DNA of 64,000 nt from Streptomyces goshikiensis (lineage in GTDB: Bacteria > Actinomycetota > Actinomycetes > Streptomycetales > Streptomycetaceae), in the NCBI RefSeq assembly GCF_014650555.1, contig NZ_BMVE01000012.1, positions 62,001 to 126,000 on the forward strand, written 5' to 3'. Positions within the stretch are counted from its first letter, which is position 1, and each line of letters begins with the position of its first letter. The translations under genes and the position numbers were made by a program. The notes under the pieces were generated by a model, which worked only from the letters and a program-made list of their open reading frames with translations, was not told the origin of the DNA and ran no database searches. Of this stretch, positions 33,372 to 41,879 are shown piece by piece.

Positions 33372-33911
33372 TCAGTCGCGCAGAGCGTTGAAGCGCCCCT
33401 GGTGGTACAGCAGCGGCCGGCCCTCTCCGGCCGGGTCCCCCTCGATGGCCTCCGCGATGACCACGCGGTGCGCTCCGGCGGGCACCAGGGCCACCACCCG
33501 GCACACCAGCCACGCCAGCACGCCGTCCAGCAGCGGGACCCCGTGCGGACCCGGGACCCAGGCGGTGGCGGGACCGAAACGGTCGGCGCCGCTGCGCGCG
33601 AAGAGACCGGCCAGCTCGCTCTGGTGCTCGGCGAGTATGTGGACGCCGATGTGGCCGGAGTCGCGTATCGCGGGCCAGCTGGAGGAGCCGGTGCCGATCG
33701 TGAAGGACAGCAGCGGCGGGTCCGCGGACACCGAGTTGAGCGAGGTCGCGGTGAATCCCACCGGCCCGTCACCGTGCGCGGCGGTGATCACCGCGACCCC
33801 GGCGGCGTGCTGCCGGAAGACGGAGCGCAGGAGGTCGGGCGAACCGGGCAGGCCGAAGCGGTCGCCGTCGTCACGCGCGGTCGGGGCCGTCATGGCCGTC
33901 GTGGCCGTCAT
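33372..33911 (-). CDS. flavin reductase family protein
   Basis: 179 residues. The FMN-binding split barrel of the flavin reductase (DIM6/NTAB) family is evident: LRSVFRQHAAGVAVITAAHGD, GFTATSLNSVSADPPLLSFTI, SGHIGVHILAEHQSELAGLFA, and the closing GRPLLYHQGRFNAL. Such proteins supply reduced flavin to a monooxygenase partner. The LLM monooxygenase at 41.9 kb is too far away to claim as its partner. It lies upstream of etfB on the same strand with 202 bp between. Confidence 0.88.
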   Translation of the reverse strand: MTATTAMTAPTARDDGDRFGLPGSPDLLRSVFRQHAAGVAVITAAHGDGPVGFTATSLNSVSADPPLLSFTIGTGSSSWPAIRDSGHIGVHILAEHQSELAGLFARSGADRFGPATAWVPGPHGVPLLDGVLAWLVCRVVALVPAGAHRVVIAEAIEGDPAGEGRPLLYHQGRFNALRD

Positions 33912-34098
33912 GAGGGGTCTCCCTCGTGGATCCGCCCGTAAAGCAGGAGTTCATACCGCATATGACCAGCCTGTCGATCTCTCATGTACACAGTCAAGCG
34001 GCAACGGCCAGATGTCAGGCGCGTCACGCTGTGTGCGGGCGCGCGTACCGGCGCGAGCCGCCCCGTCCCGTTCCGCGTCCCCCCGCGCCCCCCGAGTC

Positions 34099-34479
34099 TC
34101 ATCCGGCGTCCACCGCCGCCCCCAGGGCGGCGATCACGTCCGCCTTGCGCGGCATCCCGACGCCCCGGCGGACGATCCGGCCCGCGCCGTCGAGCACGAG
34201 CACCGTGGGCGTCTTCTCGATGCCCAGGGCCCGTACCAGGGCGAGGTTGCGCTCGGCGTCGACCTCGATGTGCGCGACCCCGTCCACCAGCTCCGCCACC
34301 TCGGCCAGGATCCGCCGGGTGGCCCGGCAGGGCTGGCAGAAGGCGCTGGAGAACTGCACCAGGCTGGCCCGCTCCCCCGGCTCGGCGCCCAGCTGGGCGC
34401 TGCCGAGCCGCTCGTGTTCCTCGTGGCCACCGCTTTCCCGCCCGCGCACGCGCACTCCCGTCCTCGTCCGCGTACTCAT
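34099..34479 (-). CDS. thioredoxin family protein
   Basis: 126 residues. An Arg/Gly-rich N-terminal 35 residues precede a thioredoxin fold: SLVQFSSAFCQPCRATRRILAEVAEL with active-site Cys-Gln-Pro-Cys, VDAERNLALVRALGIEKTPTVLVLDGAGRIV with the cis-Pro, and a C-terminal helix. The CQPC centre differs from the CGPC of housekeeping thioredoxin, so redox potential and partners may differ. It is divergent from the acyltransferase gene with 211 bp between. Confidence 0.85.
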   Translation of the reverse strand: MSTRTRTGVRVRGRESGGHEEHERLGSAQLGAEPGERASLVQFSSAFCQPCRATRRILAEVAELVDGVAHIEVDAERNLALVRALGIEKTPTVLVLDGAGRIVRRGVGMPRKADVIAALGAAVDAG

Positions 34480-34690
34480 GGGTACGCTCGGTCGCCTGAT
34501 GGTCCGTACCCTGGTCCGAGCGCCCCGCGGGGGCGCCACATTCCCGGCGTGACGAGAATCTCGCCGGGTGCGGCCCTCTGGACTGGCCAGCAGGCGGCAT
34601 TTGGGGCACGATCCCCATGGTCGCGTACCTACGCTTCCGTAACTTCCGGCCGGGAGCACCTCCCCAGGCAGAAAGCGGGGTCTCCCCTCC

Positions 34691-35413
34691 ATGGCTGAGC
34701 TCGTCTACCCCCCGGTGATCGGCGCCGCGCACACGCTGTTCCGCGCGCTGGACATCCGCATCGACATGAAGGGCACCGAGAACATCCCCCGCAAGGGCGG
34801 AGCGGTCCTGGTGTCCAACCACATCGGCTACCTCGACTTCATCTTCGCCGGACTGACGGCGCGGCCGCAGAAGCGCCTGGTCCGCTTCATGGCGAAGGAG
34901 TCGGTGTTCCGGCACAAGGTGTCCGGCCCGCTGATGCGCGCGATGAAGCACATCCCGGTCGACCGCAAGCAGGGCGAGGCCGCCTACCAGCACGCGCTGG
35001 ACGCGCTGCGCTCCGGCGAGATCATCGGGGTGTTCCCGGAGGCGACGATCTCCCAGTCCTTCACCCTCAAGAGCTTCAAGTCGGGTGCGGCGCGGATGGC
35101 CCAGGAGGCCGGGGTCCCGCTGATCCCGGTGGCGCTGTGGGGCACGCAGCGGCTGTGGACCAAGGGCCGCCCGAAGGACCTCAAGCGCAGCCACATCCCC
35201 GTGACGATGCGCGTGGGCGAGCCGATGGACGCCCCGGCCGACCAGTACGCCGGCGCCATCACGCGCCGGGTGCGCGAGCGGGTGCAGGAGCTGCTGGAGG
35301 CCGCGCAGCGCGCGTATCCGGCCAAGCCTGCTGGGCCCCAGGACTCCTGGTGGCTGCCGGCCCATCTGGGCGGCACCGCGCCGACGGCGGCCGAGGTCAA
35401 GGACCTCGGCTGA
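34691..35413 (+). CDS. 1-acyl-sn-glycerol-3-phosphate acyltransferase-like (PlsC) protein
   Basis: 240 residues. It has the four acyltransferase blocks: VLVSNHIGYLDFIF (NHX4D), a KESVFRHKVSGPLMRAM segment, GVFPEATISQSF (the substrate-binding FPEG-like block, here FPEA), and GVPLIPVALWG. It should transfer acyl chains onto lysophosphatidic acid or a related acceptor at the membrane. The ATG at 34691 lacks a strong Shine-Dalgarno. A TACG-N4-CGTA palindrome at 34630-34641 could be a lipid-gene regulator site. Confidence 0.88.
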   Translation: MAELVYPPVIGAAHTLFRALDIRIDMKGTENIPRKGGAVLVSNHIGYLDFIFAGLTARPQKRLVRFMAKESVFRHKVSGPLMRAMKHIPVDRKQGEAAYQHALDALRSGEIIGVFPEATISQSFTLKSFKSGAARMAQEAGVPLIPVALWGTQRLWTKGRPKDLKRSHIPVTMRVGEPMDAPADQYAGAITRRVRERVQELLEAAQRAYPAKPAGPQDSWWLPAHLGGTAPTAAEVKDLG

Positions 35414-35607
35414 GGATCCGGCCCCGACCGGGCCCTCCCGGCCCTCGGCCCGGCCCCGGCCCGGCTCCCGGTCACGCCCGGCCACGCCCGGCCACCGAGC
35501 GCGGCTCCGCCTTCCCGGCGGGGCCGCGCTCCGGCGTTCCGGCGGGGGCCGGTGGGTAACGTCTCCTCCGGTTCATCGCGCGACACACCAGGGGGAGGGG
35601 TCCGGGC

Positions 35608-36864
35608 ATGAACGGGTTCGGGCGGTATCTGGCGGCGGCGGTCTCCGCGCGGTTCGCCTCCGAGGGCATGGGCATGGCCGTGGTGCTGCTCGCCCTGGAG
35701 CGGACCGGGAGCGCGGCGTACGGGGCGTACGTACTGACGGCCTGGCTGGCCCCGCACGTGCTGGCGGCCCCGCTCGCGGGCGCGGCGGCGGCCCGGGCGC
35801 GCCGGCCCCGGCTGTTCCACGTGGCCGCGCTGGGCGGGTTCACCGCGGCGGTGGCCGCGCTCGCCGTGCTGCTGGGCCGGGCCCCGGCGGTGGTGGTCCT
35901 CGCGGTGGCGGTGCTCGGCGGCTCCTGCGGGCCGATGGTGACGGGCGGGCTCTCCAGCCTGGTCGCGGGCCTGGTCCCGGCGGGTGCCCGGCGGGACCGG
36001 GCGTACGGCTGGGACGCGTCCACCTACAACGCCGCCTCGGTCACCGCCCCGGCGGTGGTCGGGCTGGTCGCGGCGCTGGCCTCGGCGGCGCCCGCGATGG
36101 CGGTGCTCGCGGCGTCCGGGGTGCTGGCGGCGGCGCTGGCCGCGAGCCTCCCGTACGGGGAACCGGGCCCGGCCCCGGCGCCCGGCGTGCCCCGCGCCGG
36201 GCTGGGGGCGGGGCTGGCCGCCCTGTGGCGGGTGCGGGAGCTGCGGGCGATCACCTCGGCGACGACGCTGGCCTTCGTCGGCATCGGCTCGCTGACCACC
36301 ACCTCGGTGCTGCTGGCCGGCGGGCTCGGCAGTCCGGGCGCGGGCGGCGTCTTGATGACGGCCTTCGCGCTGGGCGCCCTGGGCGGTTCGCTGACCCTGG
36401 GGCGGATGACGGCCGTGGAGCCGGGGCGGCTGGCCCGGTGGGCCCTGGCCGGCACCGGGGTGGCGCTGGCGGCCGCCGCGCTGTCCCCGTCGCTCGCGGT
36501 CACGGCGGCGCTGTTCGCGGTGGCCGGGGTGTGTGACGGCCCGCTGCTCACGGCCACCCTGCGGATCCGCTCGGAGTGCGCGCCGGAGGCGGTGCGGACC
36601 CAGGTGTTCACCCTGGGCGCGGGGCTGAAGCTGACGGCCGCCTCGGCCGGCGCGGCCCTGGTGGGGCTCACGGCCGACGCGCCGGCGCAGGCCCTGCTGG
36701 GCGGGATCGCCGCGCTCCAGCTGGCCGCGGCCCTGCTGCACGGCGCGCTGGCCGCGCGCGGGCCCGTACCCGCCGCGCCCGGCTCCGCGGCCGGGGCGGC
36801 TACAGACCCGTCGGCAGGTTCCGCCACAGCTCCGGCCGGTCGGCGGAGCCCCGGAGCGCCGTGA
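35608..36864 (+). CDS. MFS transporter
   Basis: 418 residues with twelve predicted hydrophobic helices in two halves separated near residue 200. The most characteristic feature is the loop DRAYGWDASTYNAASVTAPAVVG, typical of the small-drug MFS group. The substrate is unknown. The ATG at 35608 has GGGGGAGGGG upstream. Its last 65 bp overlap the 3' end of the convergent transglutaminase-like gene. Confidence 0.85.
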   Translation: MNGFGRYLAAAVSARFASEGMGMAVVLLALERTGSAAYGAYVLTAWLAPHVLAAPLAGAAAARARRPRLFHVAALGGFTAAVAALAVLLGRAPAVVVLAVAVLGGSCGPMVTGGLSSLVAGLVPAGARRDRAYGWDASTYNAASVTAPAVVGLVAALASAAPAMAVLAASGVLAAALAASLPYGEPGPAPAPGVPRAGLGAGLAALWRVRELRAITSATTLAFVGIGSLTTTSVLLAGGLGSPGAGGVLMTAFALGALGGSLTLGRMTAVEPGRLARWALAGTGVALAAAALSPSLAVTAALFAVAGVCDGPLLTATLRIRSECAPEAVRTQVFTLGAGLKLTAASAGAALVGLTADAPAQALLGGIAALQLAAALLHGALAARGPVPAAPGSAAGAATDPSAGSATAPAGRRSPGAP

Positions 36865-37399
36865 GCACGGCCGGGTGCGGGGCGGCGTACAGCCCGGGGT
36901 AGTCGAGCTCGCCGAGCTCGGGGCGTACGGGGAAGGCCAGTCGCTCCCGGTCCAGGGTGAACTGGGCGTCCACGCCGGGCTTGTTGCCGCGCGGGTCGAG
37001 GCGGGCCCAGCCGGCGGCGCCGGGCCGGCGCAGCGCGATCAGGCCGTGGAGGACGGCGTTCGAGCCGTCGTCGTCGGCGAGGAGCTGGTAGCAGAAGGCC
37101 GTGGGGAGGCCCCGGGCGCGCAGCAGGGCGGCGAGGGCGTGGGCCTTGGCGTGGCAGATGCCGGTGCGGGTGCGGAGCACGTCGGAGGCGCGCCAGGTGA
37201 TGCGGGGGTCGCCGGAGTCGGCGGAGTGCGCGACGGTGTCGCGGACGAACTCGAAGGCGGCCTTCGCGTAGGCGTACGGGTCGCCGCCCGCGGTGGCCCA
37301 CAGGGCGTCGGCGGTATCGCGTACGAGGGGGTGGCCGTGGTCGACCACGTCGTCGGCCGCCAGGTAGGCGGCATCAGGATGCTCCTGGATCATTTCCAC
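36800..37399 (-). CDS. transglutaminase-like superfamily protein
   Basis: 199 residues. The papain-like triad can be followed: Cys in RTRTGICHAKAHALAALLRARGL, His in NAVLHGLIALRR and Asp in WARLDPRGNKPG. Such bacterial proteins are cysteine peptidases or amidases more often than cross-linking enzymes. The start is either GTG 37399 or ATG 37393 (MEMIQEHPDA). Both sit in or at the loop of a perfect 13-bp hairpin, which suggests post-transcriptional control. It lies 60 bp downstream of the threonine aldolase stop. Confidence 0.82.
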   Translation of the reverse strand: MEMIQEHPDAAYLAADDVVDHGHPLVRDTADALWATAGGDPYAYAKAAFEFVRDTVAHSADSGDPRITWRASDVLRTRTGICHAKAHALAALLRARGLPTAFCYQLLADDDGSNAVLHGLIALRRPGAAGWARLDPRGNKPGVDAQFTLDRERLAFPVRPELGELDYPGLYAAPHPAVLTALRGSADRPELWRNLPTGL

Positions 37400-37412
37400 G
37401 ATCCAGGAGCAT
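37379..37412 (-). promoter_or_regulatory. hairpin enclosing the start codon of the transglutaminase-like gene
   Basis: In the mRNA, ATGCTCCTGGATC pairs perfectly with GATCCAGGAGCAT around an 8-nt loop containing GTGGAAAT. The GTG start is entirely in the loop, and the alternative ATG straddles the loop and the 3' arm. The 5' arm also begins a 12-codon reading frame (37412-37374) in another frame. It could be a start-masking structure or the end-hairpin of the upstream operon. Confidence 0.65.
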
Positions 37413-37459
37413 ACCTATGCGCGATAACGCATGCCTATCGAGTTATGCGGAGGGCCGGA

Positions 37460-38539
37460 TCAGCGGGCCAGCTCTTCCTTCAGGGCCTGGAGGAAGCCGT
37501 CCACGTCCTCTTCCTGGGTGTCGTAGCTGCACATCCAGCGGACGTCCCCGGCCGCCTCGTCCCAGAAGTAGAAGCGGTAGCGCTCCTGGAGCCGGCGCGT
37601 CACCTCGTGCGGAAGCCGCGCGAAGACGGCGTTCGCCTGCACCGGGTAGAGGATCTCCACCCCGTCGGTCTCGCGCACGCCCGCGGCCAGCCGCTGCGCC
37701 ATCGCGTTGGCGTGCCGGGCGTTGCGCAGCCACAGGTCCTTGGCGAGCAGGGCCTCCAGCTGCACCGACACGAAGCGCATCTTCGACGCGAGCTGCATCG
37801 ACATCTTGCGGATGTGCTTCATCTGCCGGACGGCGTCCGGGTTCAGCACGACCACGGCCTCGCCGAACATCATGCCGTTCTTGGTGCCGCCGTAGGACAG
37901 CACGTCGATGCCGGCGGTGTTCGTGAACGCGCGCATCGGCACGTCGAGCGAGGCCGCGGCGTTGGCTATCCGGGCACCGTCGAGGTGGACCTTCATGCCC
38001 TTGGCGTGCGCGTGCTCGGTGATGGCCTTGATCTCGTCGACCGTGTACACGGTGCCGAGCTCGGTGTTCTGGGTGATCGAGACGACCTGCGGCATCGCGC
38101 GGTGCTCGTCCTCCCAGCCCCAGGCCTGCCGGTCGATGAGCTCGGGGGTGAGCTTGCCGTCCGGCGTGGGCACGGTGAGCAGCTTGAGGCCCGCCATCCG
38201 CTCGGGCGCGCCGCCCTCGTCGACGTTGATGTGGGCCGACTCGGCGCAGATCACCGCGCCCCAGCGGTCGGTGAGGGCCTGGAGGGCCGTCACGTTCGCA
38301 CCGGTGCCGTTGAAGACCGGGTAGGCCTGCGCGTACGGACCGAAGTGGCTGCGGAAGATCTTCTGCAGGTACTCGGTGTACTCGTCGTCGCCGTAGGAGA
38401 CCTGGTGGCCCCCGTTGGCGAGCGCGATGGCCTCCAGGATCTCCGGGTGCACCCCCGCGTAGTTGTCGCTCGCGAAACCGCGTACCGCCGGGTCGTGGTG
38501 GCGGTGCGCATCGGTCCTCACGGTTGCGGAGTGAGCCAC
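37460..38539 (-). CDS. ltaE: low-specificity L-threonine aldolase
   Basis: 359 residues from GTG 38539. A fold-type I PLP enzyme: FASDNYAGVHPEILEAI opens the domain, PVFNGTGANVTALQAL binds cofactor, VHLDGARIANAAASL holds the Asp, and SYGGTKNGMMFGEAVV the Schiff-base lysine. It cleaves threonine or allo-threonine to glycine and acetaldehyde. A second GTG at 38521 forms a 4-nt GTGA overlap with the stop of the upstream SDR gene and may be the true, translationally coupled start. Part of the DUF6421-SDR-ltaE operon. Confidence 0.9.
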   Translation of the reverse strand: MAHSATVRTDAHRHHDPAVRGFASDNYAGVHPEILEAIALANGGHQVSYGDDEYTEYLQKIFRSHFGPYAQAYPVFNGTGANVTALQALTDRWGAVICAESAHINVDEGGAPERMAGLKLLTVPTPDGKLTPELIDRQAWGWEDEHRAMPQVVSITQNTELGTVYTVDEIKAITEHAHAKGMKVHLDGARIANAAASLDVPMRAFTNTAGIDVLSYGGTKNGMMFGEAVVVLNPDAVRQMKHIRKMSMQLASKMRFVSVQLEALLAKDLWLRNARHANAMAQRLAAGVRETDGVEILYPVQANAVFARLPHEVTRRLQERYRFYFWDEAAGDVRWMCSYDTQEEDVDGFLQALKEELAR

Positions 38540-39279
38540 AGACGCTGTCCGTTCACATCGGTGGCGGGCTGCTCCCAGACGCCGGCGATGGCCTCGGCCA
38601 GCTCCTTGACGTCGGTGAAGCCCGCGAACTTCGCACTGGGGCGCTCAGCGCGCATCGCGTCGTGCACCAGTGCCTTGATGACCAGGATCGCAGCCGCGGC
38701 GCCGGGGCCCTCCTCGCCCCCCGCCTTGCGGAAGGAGTCGGCGAGCGCCAGCGTCCACGCCTCGGCGGCCGCCTTGCCGGCGTTGTACGCGGCGTTGTTG
38801 GCGACCGGCTTGTGCGCGCCGGACTGGCTGATCAGGACGTAACGGCCGCGGTCACTGCGCAGCAGGGCGTCGTGGAAGGCGAGCGAGGTGGTCTGGACGG
38901 TGCGGATGAGGAGCTTCTCCAGGAAGGTCCAGTCCGCGAGGTCCGTCTCCGTGAAGGAGCTGCTGCCGCGCCAGCCGCCGACGAGGTGGACGAGCCCGTC
39001 GACGCGCCCGAACTCCTTCTCGGTGTGCTCGGCCCACGCCTTGGTGGCGGCCAGGTCGAGCAGGTCGACGGTCTCGCCGACGACGGTGGCGCCGCCGTGG
39101 GCGTAGCGGGCCGCGTCCACGGCCTCCGCGAGGCGCGCCGGATCGGCGTCGGAGGCCACCACGGTGGCACCCGCCTCCGCGAGGCGGAGCAGGGCGGCGC
39201 GGCCGGCGGGCCCGCCGGCCCCGGCCACCGCCACCACGGCGCCATGAAGCTTCCCGTTGCCGTTCCCGGACCCGTTCAT
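38518..39279 (-). CDS. SDR family NAD(P)-dependent oxidoreductase
   Basis: 253 residues. Rossmann fold with VVAVAGAGGPAGRAALLRLAE (a variant of TGxxxGxG), VDLLDLAATKAW, HLVGGWRG, Ser in LISQSGAH, and the catalytic pair in AAYNAGKAA. It reduces or oxidises an alcohol/carbonyl; the substrate is unknown. ATG 39279 has a near-perfect AGGAGG 8 nt upstream. GTG 39309 would overlap the DUF6421 stop as GTGA and is a possible coupled start. Middle gene of the operon. Confidence 0.88.
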   Translation of the reverse strand: MNGSGNGNGKLHGAVVAVAGAGGPAGRAALLRLAEAGATVVASDADPARLAEAVDAARYAHGGATVVGETVDLLDLAATKAWAEHTEKEFGRVDGLVHLVGGWRGSSSFTETDLADWTFLEKLLIRTVQTTSLAFHDALLRSDRGRYVLISQSGAHKPVANNAAYNAGKAAAEAWTLALADSFRKAGGEEGPGAAAAILVIKALVHDAMRAERPSAKFAGFTDVKELAEAIAGVWEQPATDVNGQRLWLTPQP

Positions 39280-39305
39280 CTGTGCGGCCTCCTGTGGGCG
39301 AGAGC

Positions 39306-40730
39306 TCACGCGGCGGCTCGCTCTGCCTTGTCGACGTTCTCGGTGTTCCCTGCGTTCGGAGCGGTGATGCCCTTCGTGGAGGCGATCACGCCCTTGAGCT
39401 TCTTGGCAAGGGCCTCATAGAACATGCTCAGCGGAAACTCGTCCGGAAGCACGTCGTCGACGAGCTTGCGCGGCGGCTGGTTCAGGTCGAGGGCGTCGGG
39501 ACCCTTGGCCCACTTGGAGCCCGGGTGCGGGGCGAGGTACTCGGAGACCAGTTCGTACGCCTTGAACCAGTGGACCAGCTTCGGGCGGTCGATGCCGGCC
39601 CGGTAGAGGTCCTCGATCTCGGCGCACAGCTGGTTGGTGACCTGCGGGGCGCGCATCCAGTCGATCTTCAGCGTGTTGTCCGTCCAGCGCACGACGTCGT
39701 GCTTGTGGAGGTACGCGAAGAGCAGCTGGCCGCCGAGGCCGTCGTAGTTGCGGTTGCGGTCGCCGGACACCGGGAAGCGGAACATCCGGTCGAAGAGGAC
39801 CGCGTACTGCACGTCACGGCCGTGCTCGTTGCCCTCGGACTCCAGCTTCACGGCCTCCTTGAAGGCGGTGAGGTCGCAGCGCAGCTCCTCCAGGCCGTAC
39901 ATCCAGAACGGCTGGCGCTGCTTGATCATGAAGGGGTCGAACGGCAGGTCGCCGTGGCTGTGGGTGCGGTCGTGGACCATGTCCCACAGGACGAAGGCCT
40001 TCTCGCAGCGCTCCTGGTCCTCGACCATGCGCGCGATGTCCTCGGGCAGCTCGATGCCCAGGATGTCGACGGCGGCCGCGGTGACCTTGCGGTAGCGGGC
40101 GGCTTCGCGGTCGCAGAAGATGCCGCCCCAGGTGAAGCGCTCGGGGGCCTCGCGGACCGCGATGGTCTCCGGGAAGAGCACGGCGGAGTGGGTGTCGTAA
40201 CCCGGGGTGAAGTCCTCGAAGGTGATGCCGAGGAAGAGCGGGTTGTCGTACCGGGTGCGCTCCAGCTCGGAGAGCCACTCGGGCCACACCATCTTCAGGA
40301 CGACGGCCTCGAAGTTGCGGTCCGGGTTGCCGTTCTGGGTGTACATCGGGAAGACCACGAGGTGCTGGAGCCCGTCTGCGCGCCCGGCGGCCGGGTGGAA
40401 GGCCAGCAGGGAGTCGAGGAAGTCCGGCACCTTGTAGTCGCCCGCGACCCACTTGCGCAGGTCGGCGACGAGGGCCGCGTGGTACTCGGTCGCGTGCGGC
40501 AGCAGCGGGGAAAGCGCCTCGACGCCGCCGATGACCCGCTCCACGGCGGCCTCGACGTCGATGCGGGCGGGCGCGCCCTCGGCCTCGAAGTCGATCGAGC
40601 CGTCCTTGGCCTGCCAGGGGCGGATCTCCTCCACGGCGGCCTTGAGCTGGGGCCACGCCGGGTGGTCGACCACCCGAGCGGCGGCGGTTATCACGGCACC
40701 GCCGGAACCCGGCACAAGAGTTTCCGTCAT
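39306..40730 (-). CDS. DUF6421 family protein
   Basis: 474 residues, soluble. I recognise the family from ETLVPGSGGAV..., FPMYTQNGNPDRNFEAVVLKM, the His/Asp-rich FVLWDMVHDRTHSHGDLPFDPFMIKQRQPFWMYG and FRFPVSGDRNRNYDGLGGQ. The His/Asp cluster (DMVHDRTHSHGD) looks like a metal site, which would make it an enzyme, but no reaction is known to me. First gene of the operon with the SDR and threonine aldolase. ATG 40730 has GGAGG upstream. Confidence 0.82.
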   Translation of the reverse strand: MTETLVPGSGGAVITAAARVVDHPAWPQLKAAVEEIRPWQAKDGSIDFEAEGAPARIDVEAAVERVIGGVEALSPLLPHATEYHAALVADLRKWVAGDYKVPDFLDSLLAFHPAAGRADGLQHLVVFPMYTQNGNPDRNFEAVVLKMVWPEWLSELERTRYDNPLFLGITFEDFTPGYDTHSAVLFPETIAVREAPERFTWGGIFCDREAARYRKVTAAAVDILGIELPEDIARMVEDQERCEKAFVLWDMVHDRTHSHGDLPFDPFMIKQRQPFWMYGLEELRCDLTAFKEAVKLESEGNEHGRDVQYAVLFDRMFRFPVSGDRNRNYDGLGGQLLFAYLHKHDVVRWTDNTLKIDWMRAPQVTNQLCAEIEDLYRAGIDRPKLVHWFKAYELVSEYLAPHPGSKWAKGPDALDLNQPPRKLVDDVLPDEFPLSMFYEALAKKLKGVIASTKGITAPNAGNTENVDKAERAAA

Positions 40731-40811
40731 GTCACTTCCTCCACAGGAGAACCTCACGTCATCACAGCGTATGCAGAGGGGGCTCTTCCGCTCAAGAGGT
40801 AACTCGGGAAA

Positions 40812-41867
40812 TTATCCTGTGGTACCCCCCACTCCGCCGGAAGTCTTCCCGTGGTTTGCTGTGGAACTGATCACTCCGCCTAGTCGCCGCACGGCTTGGC
40901 GGGCCTGGGGCAGTACGTCGGCCAGCGCGAGGAAACCGTGGAACATCCCGGGTTGGTGGTCGAGCTCCGCCGCCGTACCCGCCGCGCGCAGGGCCCGGAC
41001 GTACGCGGCCCCCTCGTCCCGCAGCGGATCGCACCCGGCGGTGAGCACGTGGGCGGGCGGGAGCCCGGCCGGGTCGGCGGCCGCCGGCGAGGCCAGCGGA
41101 TCCGCCGGGTCGCCGCCCGGCCCGAGGTACTGCTCCCAGAACCAGCGCAGGTGGGCGGCGGTCAGGAAGCCCTCCCCGGCCCCCTCGGCGGCGGTCCGGT
41201 ACGAGGCGGTGTCCTGGGCGGCGTCCAGGCACGGGTAGATCAGCACCTGGAGGGCGAGCGCCGGTCCGCCGCGGTCGCGGGCCAGCAGCGCCGAACCCGC
41301 AGCGAGGTTGCCGCCGGCGCTGTCCCCGGCGACGACGAGCGCGGCGGGGTCGCCGCCCAGCTCCGCCACCCGCCCGGCGGCCCAGCGCAGCGCGGCGTAC
41401 GCGTCGAGGACGGCGGCGGGGAACCGGGACTCCGGGGCGCGCCGGTAGCCGACGGACACGATCACGGCCCCGGAGGCCCGGCACAGCGCCCGCACCGTGC
41501 GGTCGTGACTGTCGAGGTCGCACAGCACCCAGCCGCCGCCGTGGCAGAACACGACGGTCGGCCGGGGCCCCGGCCACCGCCCGGGGTCCGGGCGGTAGAC
41601 GCGGACCGGGACCGGGGGCGCCCCGTCGGGGCCGGGAACCTCGCGGTCCTCGACGGAGCCGACGGCGGGGGGCGGGGCGGCGGACCCCGGCGCGGCCGCG
41701 AGGATCCGGCGGGCCTCGGCGGCGTCGGTGACGGCGCCGCCGAGGTCGGGGAAGGCGGCGGCGAGCGCGTCCACGTAGGGCCGGGCGGCGGGATCGAGCC
41801 GGGCGGGACCGGGGGCGGGCGTGGCCGGTTCAGGGGCGGCCGGTTCGGGGGCGGGCGCGTCCGTCAT
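40812..41867 (-). CDS. alpha/beta hydrolase of the hormone-sensitive-lipase family
   Basis: 351 residues. The HSL oxyanion motif HGGGWVLCDLDSHD, the nucleophile elbow VAGDSAGGNLAAG, the acid in TAGCDPLRDEG and the His in PGMFHGFLAL make a complete triad. The N-terminal 30 residues are Pro/Ala-rich. It should hydrolyse short-chain esters. It starts 12 bp after the LLM monooxygenase stop and is surely co-transcribed with it, so both are probably under PadR control. Confidence 0.9.
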   Translation of the reverse strand: MTDAPAPEPAAPEPATPAPGPARLDPAARPYVDALAAAFPDLGGAVTDAAEARRILAAAPGSAAPPPAVGSVEDREVPGPDGAPPVPVRVYRPDPGRWPGPRPTVVFCHGGGWVLCDLDSHDRTVRALCRASGAVIVSVGYRRAPESRFPAAVLDAYAALRWAAGRVAELGGDPAALVVAGDSAGGNLAAGSALLARDRGGPALALQVLIYPCLDAAQDTASYRTAAEGAGEGFLTAAHLRWFWEQYLGPGGDPADPLASPAAADPAGLPPAHVLTAGCDPLRDEGAAYVRALRAAGTAAELDHQPGMFHGFLALADVLPQARQAVRRLGGVISSTANHGKTSGGVGGTTG

Positions 41868-41879
41868 CGCGGCGCGGCC

